A stretch of 64,000 nucleotides of DNA from Coenobita brevimanus (taxonomy: Eukaryota; Arthropoda; Malacostraca; Decapoda; Coenobitidae). The stretch covers positions 51,426,194 to 51,490,193 of the forward strand of contig CM064669.1 in the NCBI GenBank assembly GCA_032717465.1. Reading direction: 5' to 3'. Below are positions 20,841-33,900 of the stretch, piece after piece (within the stretch, counting starts at the first letter, position 1; every line of letters starts with the position of its first letter). A program made the position numbers and the translations under genes. A model generated the notes under the pieces. That model had not been told where the DNA came from. It saw nothing but the letters and a program-made list of their open reading frames with translations, and did not search any database.

Positions 20841-21029
20841 CTCGCTTCGCTGGGTGGATATATAATATATATATTTCTGGGGTAGTGATAAACGTTTCTT
20901 GTAAAATCTGTTTCCCCATTGTTTTCAGCCAATATCCGCTGTCATTTTTTTTTTTTCGTCAGCGTAATGGCGGAAGGGTTGTCATAAGATATGTACCGTA
21001 CCTTCCATTACACCGGAAACATTCCGAGA

Positions 21030-21115
21030 CAATTCGCCGTCAAGTCAATTCACCGTCATGGACGATTCCCCGCCAGGACTATTCGCACCCTGGACGATTC
21101 CCTGTCATTCTATAA
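21030..21115. repeat. 16-bp tandem repeat GACRATTCGCCGTCAW
   Basis: Five to six diverged units such as GACAATTCGCCGTCA, GTCAATTCACCGTCAT and GACGATTCCCTGTCAT. Confidence 0.75.
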
Positions 21116-21197
21116 ATTTACTTATTATTAATTAATTGCGCAGTTGATCCTTGTGCGATGTGGTGCGGTGAGGATCTGTCCGTTCTCCCCTTTGGGG

Positions 21198-21480
21198 CTA
21201 GAGGGGCGCGGTAGCACAGTGGTAGCGCGCCGGACTCGTAATCGGGGGATTGCGAGTTCGAGTCTCGCCGGGGCTGCCGTGCCGGGAGTGGTAGCTCGCT
21301 TCTGTAACCCTAGCGGGGCTATATAGTCCAATACAGGGCTTAGCTCGGGGGAACTCCATTTCTCCCATTTCTCCCTATAAGATGCAAATGAATGTGTTTG
21401 AATGGATGAGTAAATGGGGAGTGTGTCGTCCTGTCTCAGCTACCTCCCCTTTCCTTGGGGGAAGCAGCATAGGTATATAG
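21198..21480 (+). mobile_element. tRNA-Thr-like SINE
   Basis: The head folds like a tRNA. It has an A box in TAGCACAGTGGTAGCGCG, an anticodon loop CTCGTAA (CGT, Thr) between partly paired CCGGA and TCGGG, and a B box in GAGTTCGAGTCTC. A non-tRNA body of about 190 bases follows, ending AGGTATATAGATTAATTAAT. Acceptor-stem pairing is poor and a body is attached, so it is a SINE rather than a tRNA gene. Confidence 0.75.
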
Positions 21481-21544
21481 ATTAATTAATCAATTCTTTA
21501 ATAACTATATTTCAGGGGAATCCATCAAAGTCTGTGTTTAATAG

Positions 21545-22060
21545 CCTAGGCTTTGGATGTTATTAGTCACACCTTTTAACTTGTTTCCTCTTCGCTGTAG
21601 TTCGTTGGTACGGGTTAAGGAATGTCCTGATAATAACAGGGTGGGAATTTTTCAGCAGGAAAAGGTCATATACTACCCTAAAACTAGTAAGAATAAAGCA
21701 GAAAAAAACTGGAGAATTTATCACCGTAAACCCCATGGACATAAGAAGGTAAACAAAAATGTCATTTAAAAGCTTATTCTAGTCCAGCAGATTACAAATG
21801 AATAACTGATTTTATTCATAGTAGAAAATCTCTTTTATATAGATGACGACTGAGGATGGCGGCCATATTTAAAACATACAGTTTAAAGTGATCTGGTGCA
21901 TTGTTTACGCCTTGTGTATTCTTTAATTTAAAGGTTTGTGAGCCACATTATTATGTTGGTAATTGCCTAAGTTATGGATAGTTTTGCGACCATATTGAAA
22001 CATTACACAAAACAACAGTAATTTGTGTAACACTTGTAACTTTAGAGTTTGTAATAGCTG
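21545..22060. other. Possible isolated exon, otherwise nothing seen
   Basis: 21601-21748 has a good acceptor (CTTCGCTGTAG) and donor (AAG|GTAAAC) and an open frame reading SSLVRVKECPDNNRVGIFQQ and on to RKPHGHKK. It could be an unknown exon or a 5' UTR exon of PIF1. There is no similarity I recognise. Confidence 0.25.
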
Positions 22061-22197
22061 CGGTGTCCAGCATCCAGCTTCTGGGGAGTAGAGAAAGAGT
22101 TGGGGAGCTTACGTAACTGAGCAGCTCCATCACCCAGTTATATCAATGTTGCCACTTGAAGGCGTCCCTTTCCAACTCCAAATACAGCAAACTGGAT

Positions 22198-22370
22198 AAT
22201 GTCTGTCTATTGCCAAACGCCTCAATCCCGCAAGGGGTGACCACAAACAAATTGCCTTCATGTCGCCCAGTCCTCTTTCATTTCACTGCCCTACCACCAG
22301 CTCACACCTCCCACTCTCATATACCTCTCCACTCCATCCCTCCATCTTATCCTCAGCCTCCCCTTCAGGT
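22198..22370 (-). mobile_element. LINE-A 3' end
   Basis: Complement of the terminal module (TTGCCAAACGCCTCAATCCC, GGGTGACCACAAACAAATTG) with about 100 bases of 3' coding end. No tetranucleotide array beyond TCTGTCTA. Confidence 0.7.
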
Positions 22371-22379
22371 ATTTAATTT

Positions 22380-22785
22380 TCATGTATCAGGTCTTCCTCC
22401 ATGCACTTCAGATAGTGTTAAGGGGAGTATCAGGGTGAAGTACAAGAAGTGATCAGAGACGAATGAGAAATTTACCGTAAATATTATGATACCTTTCAAG
22501 AGTTGTATTTTGGACATGTTTTCAGTTTTTTGGAATAATATTTTGGAGGGAAAAATGCAATTTTGTGATTTTTTGGTCATTTTTGTCGCTATTGTGAGTT
22601 TTCGATATTTATCTAGTACTGTGATATTCCATCAGTTTGACTGAAATTATATAGGGTACCATATATATGTAGTCTCTGCATAGAGCATCACAAAAATGAT
22701 CCTAGATTTTCAGTAAACATTTCAATTTTTACAGGAAAAAATATAAATATAAATTACACTATATGAACTATAAAATACACTAAAT
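22380..22785. other. AT-rich, no gene seen
   Basis: AT-rich intergenic sequence without recognisable repeats or frames. Confidence 0.4.
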
Positions 22786-22786
22786 A

Positions 22787-23642
22787 CTATCTATCTATCT
22801 ATCTATTGCCAGATACCTCAATCCCATACAGGGTGGCCACAAACAAATCGCCTCCACGTCGTCCTGTCCCCCGCCATTTCACTGCCTTGCTCCCAACTCA
22901 CACCCAACTCTCTCATATACCTCTCCACCCCATTCCTTCATTTCATCCTTGGCCTCCCCCTCCCTCTTCCCCCCTCCACCTCACTCACATACACTCTCTT
23001 CGTCAATCTTTCACCCTCCATCCTCTCCACATGGCCAAACCACCTTAGTGTATTCCTCATAACGCTTCCTATCACATCCACATCCACACCACAACGCTCC
23101 TTTATATCCTCATTCGTCAGCCTGTCTCTCCATGTGACTCCACAGGCTCCTCTTAAATAACTCATTTCCACTGCTCTCACTCTTGACTTGTGTCCTTCCA
23201 ACAACGTCCAAGCTTCACTTCCGTACATTAGAGTTGGTATCACAATACTGCCATGTAGTAACTTTTTCACTTCCATGCTCACTTCCCTGTTTCTTATCAC
23301 TGCTTTCAAGGAACCAGCAACCTTTCTTCCCTGCTGTACCCTTTCAAGCACTTCACCCTCCAAACCTCCATCCTTACTCATCACACTACCCAAGTACTTA
23401 AACGTACTCACATTTTCCAATTCCTCACCATCCAGCCTCACTGTACATTCACTGACTTCACCTCTCTCAAAGACCATCACTTTTCTCTTCCCTACATTCA
23501 CCTTTAGATTCCGTTTCTTACACACACTCTCCACTCCATCCCTCCATCTCATCCTCGGCCTCCCCTTCCCTTTCCCCCCCCCCTCCACCTTACTCACTCC
23601 ACAGGCTCCTCTTAAATAACTCATATAAATATTTTTCACCAT
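22787..23642 (-). pseudogene. LINE-A RT C-terminal half and 3' end
   Basis: The minus frame of 234 codons reads NLKVNVGKRKVMVFERGE, LENVSTFKYLGSVMSKDGG, then IPTLMYGSEAWTLLEGHKSR, CGVTWRDRLTNEDIKERCGV, LRWFGHVERMEGERLTKRVY and a Gly/Arg-rich end. These are the post-palm part and C-terminal domain of an APE-type LINE reverse transcriptase. It continues into the LINE-A 3' module and a (TATC)n complement tail at 22787-22805. A second partial copy of SYLRGACGV at 23600-23640 suggests a small internal duplication. The palm is missing. Confidence 0.85.
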
Positions 23643-23644
23643 TA

Positions 23645-24555
23645 CACAGCCAATTCCAATATGATTCCGATTACTGATAATTTTTCCCCTCCGATACCAG
23701 TTCCAATAGTAATCAGCTTTTGCCTGTCAGTTTACAGCACTACCAGATAACATTCCTCATGAGCCACCACCAGACGTCCACCCATCAGAAACTAACCTAC
23801 CCAGAGAAACATGAGAGTATCCAACCATATAACGATGGGGCCATCTTCCCTGCCTCAGAACCGACACAAATTTGTAAATTAACTGCAGTGTCCATGCACC
23901 ACAACACACTTGGTCACCTTATGCACCACACTATCACAGTACAGGCAGTTCCTCAATGTAGCCTTAAAAGATCTCTGGTAGCAATTGGTTATAAAATCAC
24001 TTAGGAGGCAAGAATTGAAGAGCTGAGAAGAATGTGATGAAATTTGAAGTCAGGGTACATGCATGGTCATTTTCAGATCAGTCAGCTTAAAAGTAAAGTT
24101 GTGAGGCTGTGACAGTCAGCATAAGCAGGAAGAACAAGAAAATACTAAGGAGAAATAAAAAAATTCTGCTACAGAAAATGTAACAGTGTAATCTGACTGA
24201 GAGGTATCTGGGAATGTGTCTGGACTGTTGCCAGCTTCCTGGAAGTTGCATGGTTCCCATGAATGAAATATTGAGACATGAAATAAAGTAAGTACCAGTA
24301 TGCGTAAACAGCTTGTGGTACATATTTGGCATATTCAGTATAATACCCATTTTTCATCCTATTCTTCATTTCTCCAGATGGTTTTATTCAGTTTTGGGGA
24401 AACTTTTTATAGTGAAAGGGTAAATGAAGGATGTATCTGTGATGTCTCTATAAAGATTAATTACATTTCTGAGATAGCCAATAAACTAAATCATATGTCA
24501 TCATTTTGAAGGGGTTATAGGATACTATTAATTTTACTTATTCATGCCACATTTC
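23645..24555. other. Upstream of PIF1, no gene seen
   Basis: No repeat family or coding exon recognised. It may contain the PIF1 promoter and a 5' UTR exon, because the first coding exon follows a splice acceptor (ATTTCAG at 24551-24557). No TATA box or initiator could be assigned. Confidence 0.35.
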
Positions 24556-24558
24556 AGG

Positions 24559-24707
24559 ATGGAGACCCCCAACAAAGATGTGGCAGTACAGGCCCCAGCT
24601 CTGCAGTGCTGTGTCACATTGGAGACACTCCACCCTGGGACAGCCACCGTCAAGCAGACCGCTGTGCACAGGAAAGTCAAGCTTCTCTTAGGACGTAATG
24701 AGTTCAG
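24559..24707 (+). CDS. PIF1: PIF1 exon 1 (start codon)
   Basis: [20 protein letters not shown] continues to KLLLGRNEF, ending in phase 2. LLLGRNEFR lines up with the LSLGRNERR segment I recall from human PIF1. The acceptor ATTTCAG just before the ATG shows that at least one upstream non-coding exon exists. Confidence 0.88.
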
Positions 24708-24809
24708 GTCAGCATAAGAAGTCCTTAGTATATTAATATCCAAGTTGTCAAACCTGGAAATCCTATTTCCAAAATCCTTCACCTTCCAAACTATTTTCTC
24801 ATATAGTAG

Positions 24810-24900
<91 letters not shown>

Positions 24901-27900
24901 CGTGCGTGTGCGCGTGCGTGCGTGCGTGTGTGTGTGTGTTTTTATTTATTTATTTTGCTTGCATGCACCATTTTGACTTACAGGGACATCATTGTTCGTG
25001 TGGAAAGTCCCAGGCAGTCTCTTCAGTATGCAGTAAGGGGGGACATTAAGTTACACAAACGCTTTATTAAGGAAGGCAAGGCCACCATTCATCTCCGTGA
25101 CCAGAATGTCAACCTCATGATCTCCAATGCTCCACCCAGCCAGCTGTTGGTGTTCCTGAGGCTGCTGGCGGGGAAGAGAGCAGCTAAGGAAGACTCTGAG
25201 AATGGTGGTATCATTAGTGCCAGGAAGCGCCTCTTGTCCACACTACCCAAGACTTTTGATGAGATTAGTCCTTTTACACTGAAGGTACAGTAGTAGCAGT
25301 AGTAGTAGTAACATTGATAGTAATAGTAGTAGTAGTAGTAGTAGTAGCAGTTGCAGCCCCTGGCTCATCTGAATGTGAACCTGGCAAACTGTAGTCTGAA
25401 GTTCCTTTTTTCCTGCAGTCCATCGTCCCTCTTTCAGGAACAGGGAGAGAGTTGAGAAATGTTTACATAACCATACAGAAGAGTTGTTTGGTCATACTGG
25501 TGCCACCCAATTAAGACATCCTTCTCCAGCACCTGAATGTACACAGTCTGTACTAACAAACAATTTCACACCTAATTGGTTCCGTGAAAAGTACCACGAA
25601 CTGTGAAACCGTAAAAGTTGGGGCTTTGATCCTATGGTAGATAGGCTTGTTGGTTCCAGGTTCCATGCCAACTCCCCCTAAAACCCAATAATACAGTGTA
25701 AAATTTACTGATCACACCTGAAAAGAAACTAGTATTAATAGAAAGTACATACTGTAATAGGCAAGGAAACTCACTTGAAAGGCTGGAGTGAGGTGCTTAT
25801 TGAAAGGGATGGGGGTGTAATTTCTGAGGCAGTCAGTGGAGCTACAGCAGCCTGCAACCTCTGGCACCTCCACCCTCCTCTGCCTCTGCTGCCATCGTCT
25901 CTCCACGCAACACATCCATCCTGTGCTGCATCTCTTCTGTGCCAGTGGTGGTGAACAAGTGATGATTGCTTTCCATGCGCACGGTTTGTTTATGTTTTCT
26001 CGCCGTGAACAGAGGGGATTTCGTGCGAAACCCTGTGTTTGGGAATACTGTATTTGTAGGCCACAGCCAACCATGAAACCACGAACAAAGATGTTGCTAA
26101 ACTTGGGGCTCCACTGTACTGATTATTTATTTACATTCTTTTCAGCTCTCTTTTACTTCTCTCCATTGCATTGTTGTTGAACCTAATCTTGTCAGTAAAG
26201 TAATTTTTTTTTTCTAATGCAGTAACCGTACCAAGTATTGAGTACCATTAAAACTCAGTCCTATCTTTGTTGTTTGTGATGGTCAAATGGTGATATTGGT
26301 CACTCATGACAACAAGCCATATCATAGAGGACTATTGTAACAGTCCAGATCATAGAGGACATTCCACCAAGTTCAAATTACATAATATTTTGTATGACAA
26401 ATATTGACAAATTCAATAATATAAATTACAGTTCATCTGTTGTTCCTCGTTGCTTTGTAGGTTAGTATGTGGTATATATTATGCTTATCTCAGTTCAAGC
26501 TAATTCATCCATTTCCTGGCCCAGGAATATGCAAATGCAAGGGGAAGCAGTGGCCTAGCACCTTTGAAGGAGAACAATAGAGTGCCTGGAGAATCACCTG
26601 TATCTAGCAAGCACAAAAGGGGCACTAAAGTATGACCACAAAAAAAAAGTATCTTATTTTTGTTGTATTTTATAGTTCATTCTTTTTAATTGGCAGACAT
26701 TTTTGTCATGTGAAACCTATAGCCGATAACTTTATGTCAGAGTAAGGCAATATGTGGCTCAATTTTCTTTCCTCAGTGCATCTGTGACTAGTACCATATT
26801 CTTGTGTCAGTATATTGTTATAACTCATCATTCAAGATGTATAGATGGCAATTTTAGGCTTAGTTAGAGTAAAAGGAGAGTAAAGATAGATTTATACAGT
26901 ACTACAATTCAGGTTTTCACCGACAGAAGATGTGGTGATGATGATTTAACTTTTAGGACGTCAGGTAGTACATGTAGCCTTCCGGAGTCACTGGAAATAC
27001 ACAAGGTCTTTTATTAAGAATAATAATCAGGTCTTTATTTCTTAAAAGCACCAGTCTTCCAGTGGAATTTACTAGTGTGAGATGGCAGAAATGATAGCTA
27101 CACGATAGGAAAGGTGTCATTGGACTGAAGAGGTTACTTGCTGAAGATCGTATATTCCTTTCATAATGAATTACTACTCAGGCAGTTTAGCATTTAGGAA
27201 AAACAGTTCGCAATGGTAGTATACTTCTCTCTCACAGGATGGCCCTTCAGTCAAACCCAAGGTATCCCGAGTGCTTACACCTCTGGTCCTCACCCAGGAG
27301 CAGAAGAGAGTGTTACAAGCTGTTCAGAGTGGGCAAAATGTATTCTTTACTGGTAAGGATTCATTTGTTTGTTTTAGCTTAAACCATTTAAATCCAATCT
27401 TTTGTTTTGTTGGTTCATGCAACCCTCAAATGGCTTTCATTAGTTTTGGAACACCTCTTGTAGATGGCTTCTTTGCCCTTTTATGCTGTACAAATGTTTC
27501 TCAGCTCAGTCTGTCTCCCAAAAGGAGGATGGCAGGCTGCAGGAAAAGAGCAACTTCAACCTGCAGTCCTCCGGTTTCACATGCCATATGCACCTGGGGC
27601 CACAGCAACTTTAGCAGCATACGCCTGGTTAGTCTTCGAACATCAGAAACTTCTCAAGTGGTGTCCCCCAAGGATCTGTTTTGTGCCCTACACTCTTTAA
27701 CCTATACATGCACGACATACCCACACCCCACATACCACAGAGTCACATAGCTTCCAATGCAGATGACATAACACTTACATGTACACACCAAAATGCAAAC
27801 ACAGCTGCACACATCCTCCAATCTTACCTAAACACACTGCACGAATGGTTCACCACAAACAGGCTCAAAATAGCCCCAGCTAAATCTACAGTATTGTATG

Positions 27901-30900
27901 ACACTGAGTAGGAAATGAAGCACAGTTATTGTGAAGGCCTGTCTTTCACTATTGAATGCTTAACATCCACATTCTTTACTAACTTATGTCTGTATGCATT
28001 TTGCTTGTCAGAGTCACCTATCTTCCAAAAATGCATTGAATATGGCATTGATTTTCTCCATGCATATGTTATCAACGCATTTACACATACATGGAGGTCC
28101 TATCTGATGAGCTGGCGTCGCCATTTTCCTTCGACCAACACTCACACAAGCTTCACCCCTGTCTCCAACTCCTTGTCTCATTTTTCTTCCACATTTCCTC
28201 ATGCCGGATGCGCTTTCATGAACCTACAAAAGTACTCGACACTGTATCACTCTCAGAGGAACTCATCTTGCTCCAATAACACCACCAAAATTAACAAAAG
28301 AGCAATAGACCACAGAGTTCAAGCCATGTGAGCCAGCCAAGCACAGCACTGCTGAAAAAGGTTCCCCAGAGGGGTTGCTGTTCTCAGATTGACTGAGAGA
28401 GGGGATTTCATAACGTCACAGCCAAGTGACAAAGCTGAATGGCTAACCGCTGGACGTCGTGTGAGTCACTCTTCTCCCTCCTTGCTGCAGTTCGCCACTT
28501 TTTGGCCAAGCCAGACACAACTATCCTCCTATACAATGCTGCCATAAAACTCTTTATTTTAGACGGAACTGACCCAGAGAATAGTGACAAATCTAACTCT
28601 GGAAAATTTGCCAAATGAACGTGTAAGTCTTAAAGATTGCATTGATGTAGAAAACGGAAAATCGAGCATCTGGTCACTTTGTCAGTTTTTTACTAAGTGC
28701 CTCAATTCAATTGTGTGTTACAAAAAATAGGAAATATTTCAGTACTTTTTGCACTGGGATAGCATGCATGCATTACAGATTTGATTAAAGTGTACAATAT
28801 TGATGTGTGTTGTCATACCAACTCTCACCGTAACTTGACCCAGAGCTTTGTCCATTTCTGTTACACTCAATCCTCGTAAATCGCGTGTTCATAAATCACG
28901 GATTCGTAAATCATGGCTAGGTGGCTGTCAGACTGCCGGCAACCTTAAATCACTGTTAAGTCACGAAAATTGCGGATCTAGGCACCCAAGTGGGCCTTTT
29001 CCGAGGAGAACCATAAACCGTGGCATTCAAACTGAAAATTGCAACCCAACATCCAATCACCGCGTGTCCCTGGTGGCATATGTGCATACTAATGCCGCCA
29101 TGTTGTTGTTGTTCTTGTCCCGCCAGTCCGCACACTACAGACCGTCACTGTGGAGTATGTGAGTTACCTGCCTTTTTTGTGCAACTTCCCCCCGCCTCCT
29201 ATCTGCCATGGCCCCTCCTGACCCCCCAATGAAGCACTGTAAGCAGTATGGCATCAAGAAGCTGCTGCAGTTGTCGTACAGTCAACGTTTGGAGCTCATT
29301 TGTCGTGTTGAGAGGGGAGAGAAGTTTTCAAAGCTGGTGAAAGAGTTTGGGAAGAACAAGTCCTGAGAGGTTCTAAGTTCTTCCCAACACCACCCCACTC
29401 CATTCACTTAAGCAATTTCGTCATAGGATTAAGGTGAGATCCCTTAATACATGCACTGAATATTCCTAAATTTGTATGATTGTGTTTTGATGGTGCCTAG
29501 ATAGGTGTAGGTAGGGTGCTGTGGGGGTGAGTTGGCCAAAGTCCAGACCCAAATTAATTTTTCGCATAAGAGTTTTTATTCATAAATCACGGCAGTGGTC
29601 CAGACCCAAATTGCCGTGATTTATGAGGATTGACTGTAGTTCATGTAGCTCAGTGACAAGCATGGTACTGTGGCTCTACATCCTTTTCGTAACACTTCTT
29701 ATTGATATAATATTCTGTTGTTATTCGTTATGCAATCAAGCTGGTTGGATAAATTTTGCATGCCAGAGTGTGTGACAAGAATTTGGCTTCCCTTTTTTAA
29801 CATGATAGTAGTCAGTTTGGCTTGATATGATAGATACCATAACACAAAACATATTATGTTCATGGTAGGTGATGGTGACCATCATCCACTCATGATATAA
29901 TGCTGCCAACTTCTTCCTTCACCCATATCATTCTTTTTCACTGTCTGCCTTCCTCTCTTCCTATTTCTTCCATTTTTCCTGTCACTTTTTATTACTCTCC
30001 TTTTCTTCTCATGTGGTTTTACAGTGAGTGACAAGCCTAATGGTTTCATGTAAGCCAGGAAACCATTTACATTGCTGGGTGGTAACCATATAACCAACCC
30101 ATACTTATTCCCTACATATGAATAAGTGGGTTGGTGGAGGGTTAGTGCCCCACCTCACAAAATGACTAACTCAGAGACAAACGGCCACCCCTTATGCGAT
30201 CATGGGGTTTTGCTATAGATAGATATATAGATTTGTTGTTAGAACTCAGCATTCAAAGTGGAGAGGTGGCAGTTTCAGGCCAAATTAGATTAAAAAGAAT
30301 AAAGTATAGTAACCAGCGATCTATATTTTCAGGGAGTGCAGGTACAGGCAAGAGTTTCCTACTGCGTCGCATTGTGTCATTGTTGCCTCCAGATGTCACC
30401 TTTATCACTGCCAGCACAGGAGTGGCTGCAAGTCAGATTGGTGGAACAACACTTCATGCTTTTGCTGGTTAGACATACAGTGCTCTCTTTTTGTCATTGT
30501 TCAGTAGCCTATAGTGCATATACTTGACAAAGATCCCAATCCCTTATAGCTCATGTGATGGCCAAGTGTAGGGTTAAGTTGACTGATGACCCAAGGGATT
30601 TGTTCCTACGTTCCTATCTCCTAATTAAGGCTCATGAAATTTCATGCAACCATAAATTTTTATCCAAGTTATAGGAGTGACCCAATTCTGTCATATGAAA
30701 AAAAATCAGTGTTAGCCATGGCTAGTGCAGTTGACCCTCGCTATTCACAGTGATTACGTACCAGACCCTCCCATGAATGGGTGAAGTGCACAAAGAAGCG
30801 GCACCTGCCACAAATATCACTGGTTTTGCTGTTTTAGTTATTCCTGTTACCTACAAACCCACTTTGAGACCTGTAAATGCATTTTATGGCACATTAATGC

Positions 30901-33900
30901 AGTAGATGCTCGATTTAACGAACTGATTCAGTCAGCCCCTATTCCATTATCTTCAATTTTCCACTATTGAGCTCCATAATCAAGGTCCAATATAAGGGAA
31001 ACTTTTCTGGTATTTTGAGGTACTTTCCACTAAATCCTTGAAGCCAACTATCAAGCCGAGTTCCTTACAGTGCGCACCCAGACCTAACAAACAATGCTAA
31101 CTCTCAATGCTACACATGGCAGTCTGAATGTTTTTATTTTTATTTTATTTTTTTTTTTTCCCTCAACTCTGGGCATAGGCTTCACAGTCTGCTCCCAAGG
31201 CCCAGTAGTCCTCCTACATATCATACACCTCTACATGTCACCACTTCAGCGCTAACACCCACCGTTCATATTGAATACATGCTAGGACTCTCATACAGGA
31301 CTGGTGTATTAGTATTAGCGGGGGTATTTTTACGACATGCCGGTGGGTCTTCTGGTAGATCGGTAAAGTCTGCTTTTATGAAATTCAAATCCTTAAACTG
31401 TTCCCTGCCCCAGCGGGGATTTGAACCTGGGTCTGGTAGGACTGCAGGCCATCTCTCTACCAATCGAGTCACCACCTCCCCCGAAATTAATACCCACACT
31501 TAAATGCATTATTGTGTACATGTTAACAGTGATACATATAGTAATAACTTAGTAATAAAATATGCACACATGAAGAAAAAGGTGAGGATAGTGGTGTATC
31601 AAATATGGGAGTATAGTAAATAGGGATAGTGCAACACTGCACACCGCCGAGCAAGGGAGAATTTCTGATATGAGCTCGATGACGTGCTCAATTTATAGGA
31701 CTTTTTCCAGTAATTAGGTTGTTTTTGGAACGGAATTTCCTTAACTCCTATCCGCCCAGTAATGTCTATATACGTCACAATCAGGGTGTTACATGGCCAC
31801 CATGTAGCGGGTATGCGCGCAAGTGTCTTTCTGCCACCACTTGAACCGGCTGCCATTTCATCTTACCACTGAAGGGTAGGGAGGAAGACCCTCCATAGCA
31901 CACAGGTGAGAGTCAGTCTGTCCTGTCCTTCTGCCAGGTGTACATCTGTGTCTTCAGGTTCCTACTTGCCTGATTCCATCCGCACCTCCTGTAGCCAATT
32001 GCATCATCTACCTCTGTTAAGCCTCTTTCCAAGGATACTAGAAAAGGGCTCAGTGCTAGTGCCAAAAGGCATGCCTTGGATGCAACAGTGTCTAGTTTAT
32101 CTAGTAGTGGAGAAGTTATCACTTTGATAGCAAAACCATAATTGGTGCCACAGGCAGACTCACAAACACATCCTGCTCTTGCTCGAGAATTATTTATCTT
32201 CCTCACATCATTACTTACCAGTGCAACAACCTAAAAACCTGGGGATACTTTTATTTGCAAGAGGAAGAGTTGGTGAGTAAACTGGATGTTAATTCATTTC
32301 CCTAAGTGCTAAAGTTTCCGAGATATTAAGGTTCGAAAACAAGCAATTTTCAGCAGTTCCAGGAAATTGACCATAGTGAGGCGATGACTGCTTTAAAAAT
32401 AGCCCGGCATTTAAGGGTTAACAGAATTACACTCATTGTAATGGAAATATACCTTTAAAGTGGGAAAAAAAATTCCGGAGAAAATTATTCCTCTATCTCA
32501 GTCTTCCTCTAAATCAGTGTTCTTTAGATCGAGCATCTACTGTACTTTCTAAAATTAAAAGCAAGCTCATATTGCAAGAAAAGAGTGGAATTGTGTTCTG
32601 AAATAGTGAGTGCTGTAGATTGCTGATGCCCTGTGCTGAACAGCACATACCAATACAGGGGAACTGCACAGTTTTACTGTATAGGACAGTATTTCTCACA
32701 GTAAACATGCAAAACAAATTACTTACATACCACTAGGAACAGCTGATGCTATGGAAAAAGCAGGAAATATCTTCCTGTGACTTTTTAAAATAATTTCCCA
32801 GAGAGATGATGAAGTGGGCAATGAGAAAGCTTGGGTTGGGAAAGTGGCTGGTTAGGGTGGTTATGGCCATGTATGAGGGTGCTTGCACCCAGGTAGGAGT
32901 GAATGGAGATTTGAGTGATGAGTTTTCCGTGAATGTTGGTGTGCATCAGGGGTCAGTTTTGAGTCCCATGTTGTTTATCATGGTACTTGAAGCCCTGTCA
33001 CTTGACTTCAGAAATGGACTCCCATGGGAGATGTTGTAAGCTGATGATTTGGTGTTGATTGCAGAGAATGAAAGGGAGGCAGAGGAAATATTCAGGAAGC
33101 GGAGAGATGATATGGGGCACAAGGACTTAAGGGTAAATGCAGATAAAACAAGTGATGATATCTAGGGTTGGTGGCGGTACCGTCAGAGAAGAGGGAGAGT
33201 GGCCATGTGCAGTTTGCCACAAGGGCATGGGAAGTAATTCCATCTTGTGCGGTGTTTGTGATAAATGAGTGCACAAGAGATGTAGTGGTATTAGAGGTAG
33301 ACTGCGAGATAATGCTGACTTTATGTGTGTGGCTTGTCGGGGAGAGCAGGTGGAGATTGTCAGGGATGAAAGGATTGAACTTGCTGGTGAGTCTTGAGTG
33401 TGTGGAAGAGTTTTGTCATTTGGGAGATATGGTATGTGTTGGAGGTGGGGCTGGAGCTAGCTCTGTGGCTAGTGTGGTTGGAAGAAGTTCAGGGAGCTGT
33501 TGCCTCTCCTGACGTTGAGAGGACTCTCCCTACATGCTAAGGGGTCTTCGTATGCAGCATGTGTTAGGAGTGTAATGCTGTATGGTAGTGAGACCTGAGC
33601 AGTAAAGGAAGAGGATATTCGGAGGCTCAAAGGTACAGAAATGACAATGATTAAGTGGTTGTGCAGTGCGTCCCTGCGTGCAAGGCCTGGGGGGACTGGG
33701 TTTACAATGGAAGAATTGAGAGGTAGGATGGGACTGGAGTGTATTGGTGTTGTGATGAGGAGAGGTAGGTTGTGATGGTTTGGGCATGTAGAGAGGATAG
33801 GGGATGATAATTGGGTGCAGAAGGTGAGAATTGTTAATATTGGGGGTGGGGTTGTGAGGGGTAGACCAAGAAAGACATGGGACGAGGTCATTAAGTGTGA

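Noticed and set aside
21198..21275. Functional tRNA-Thr gene
   Set aside because: The acceptor stem does not pair well, one anticodon-stem pair is G-G, and a SINE body continues past the 3' end.
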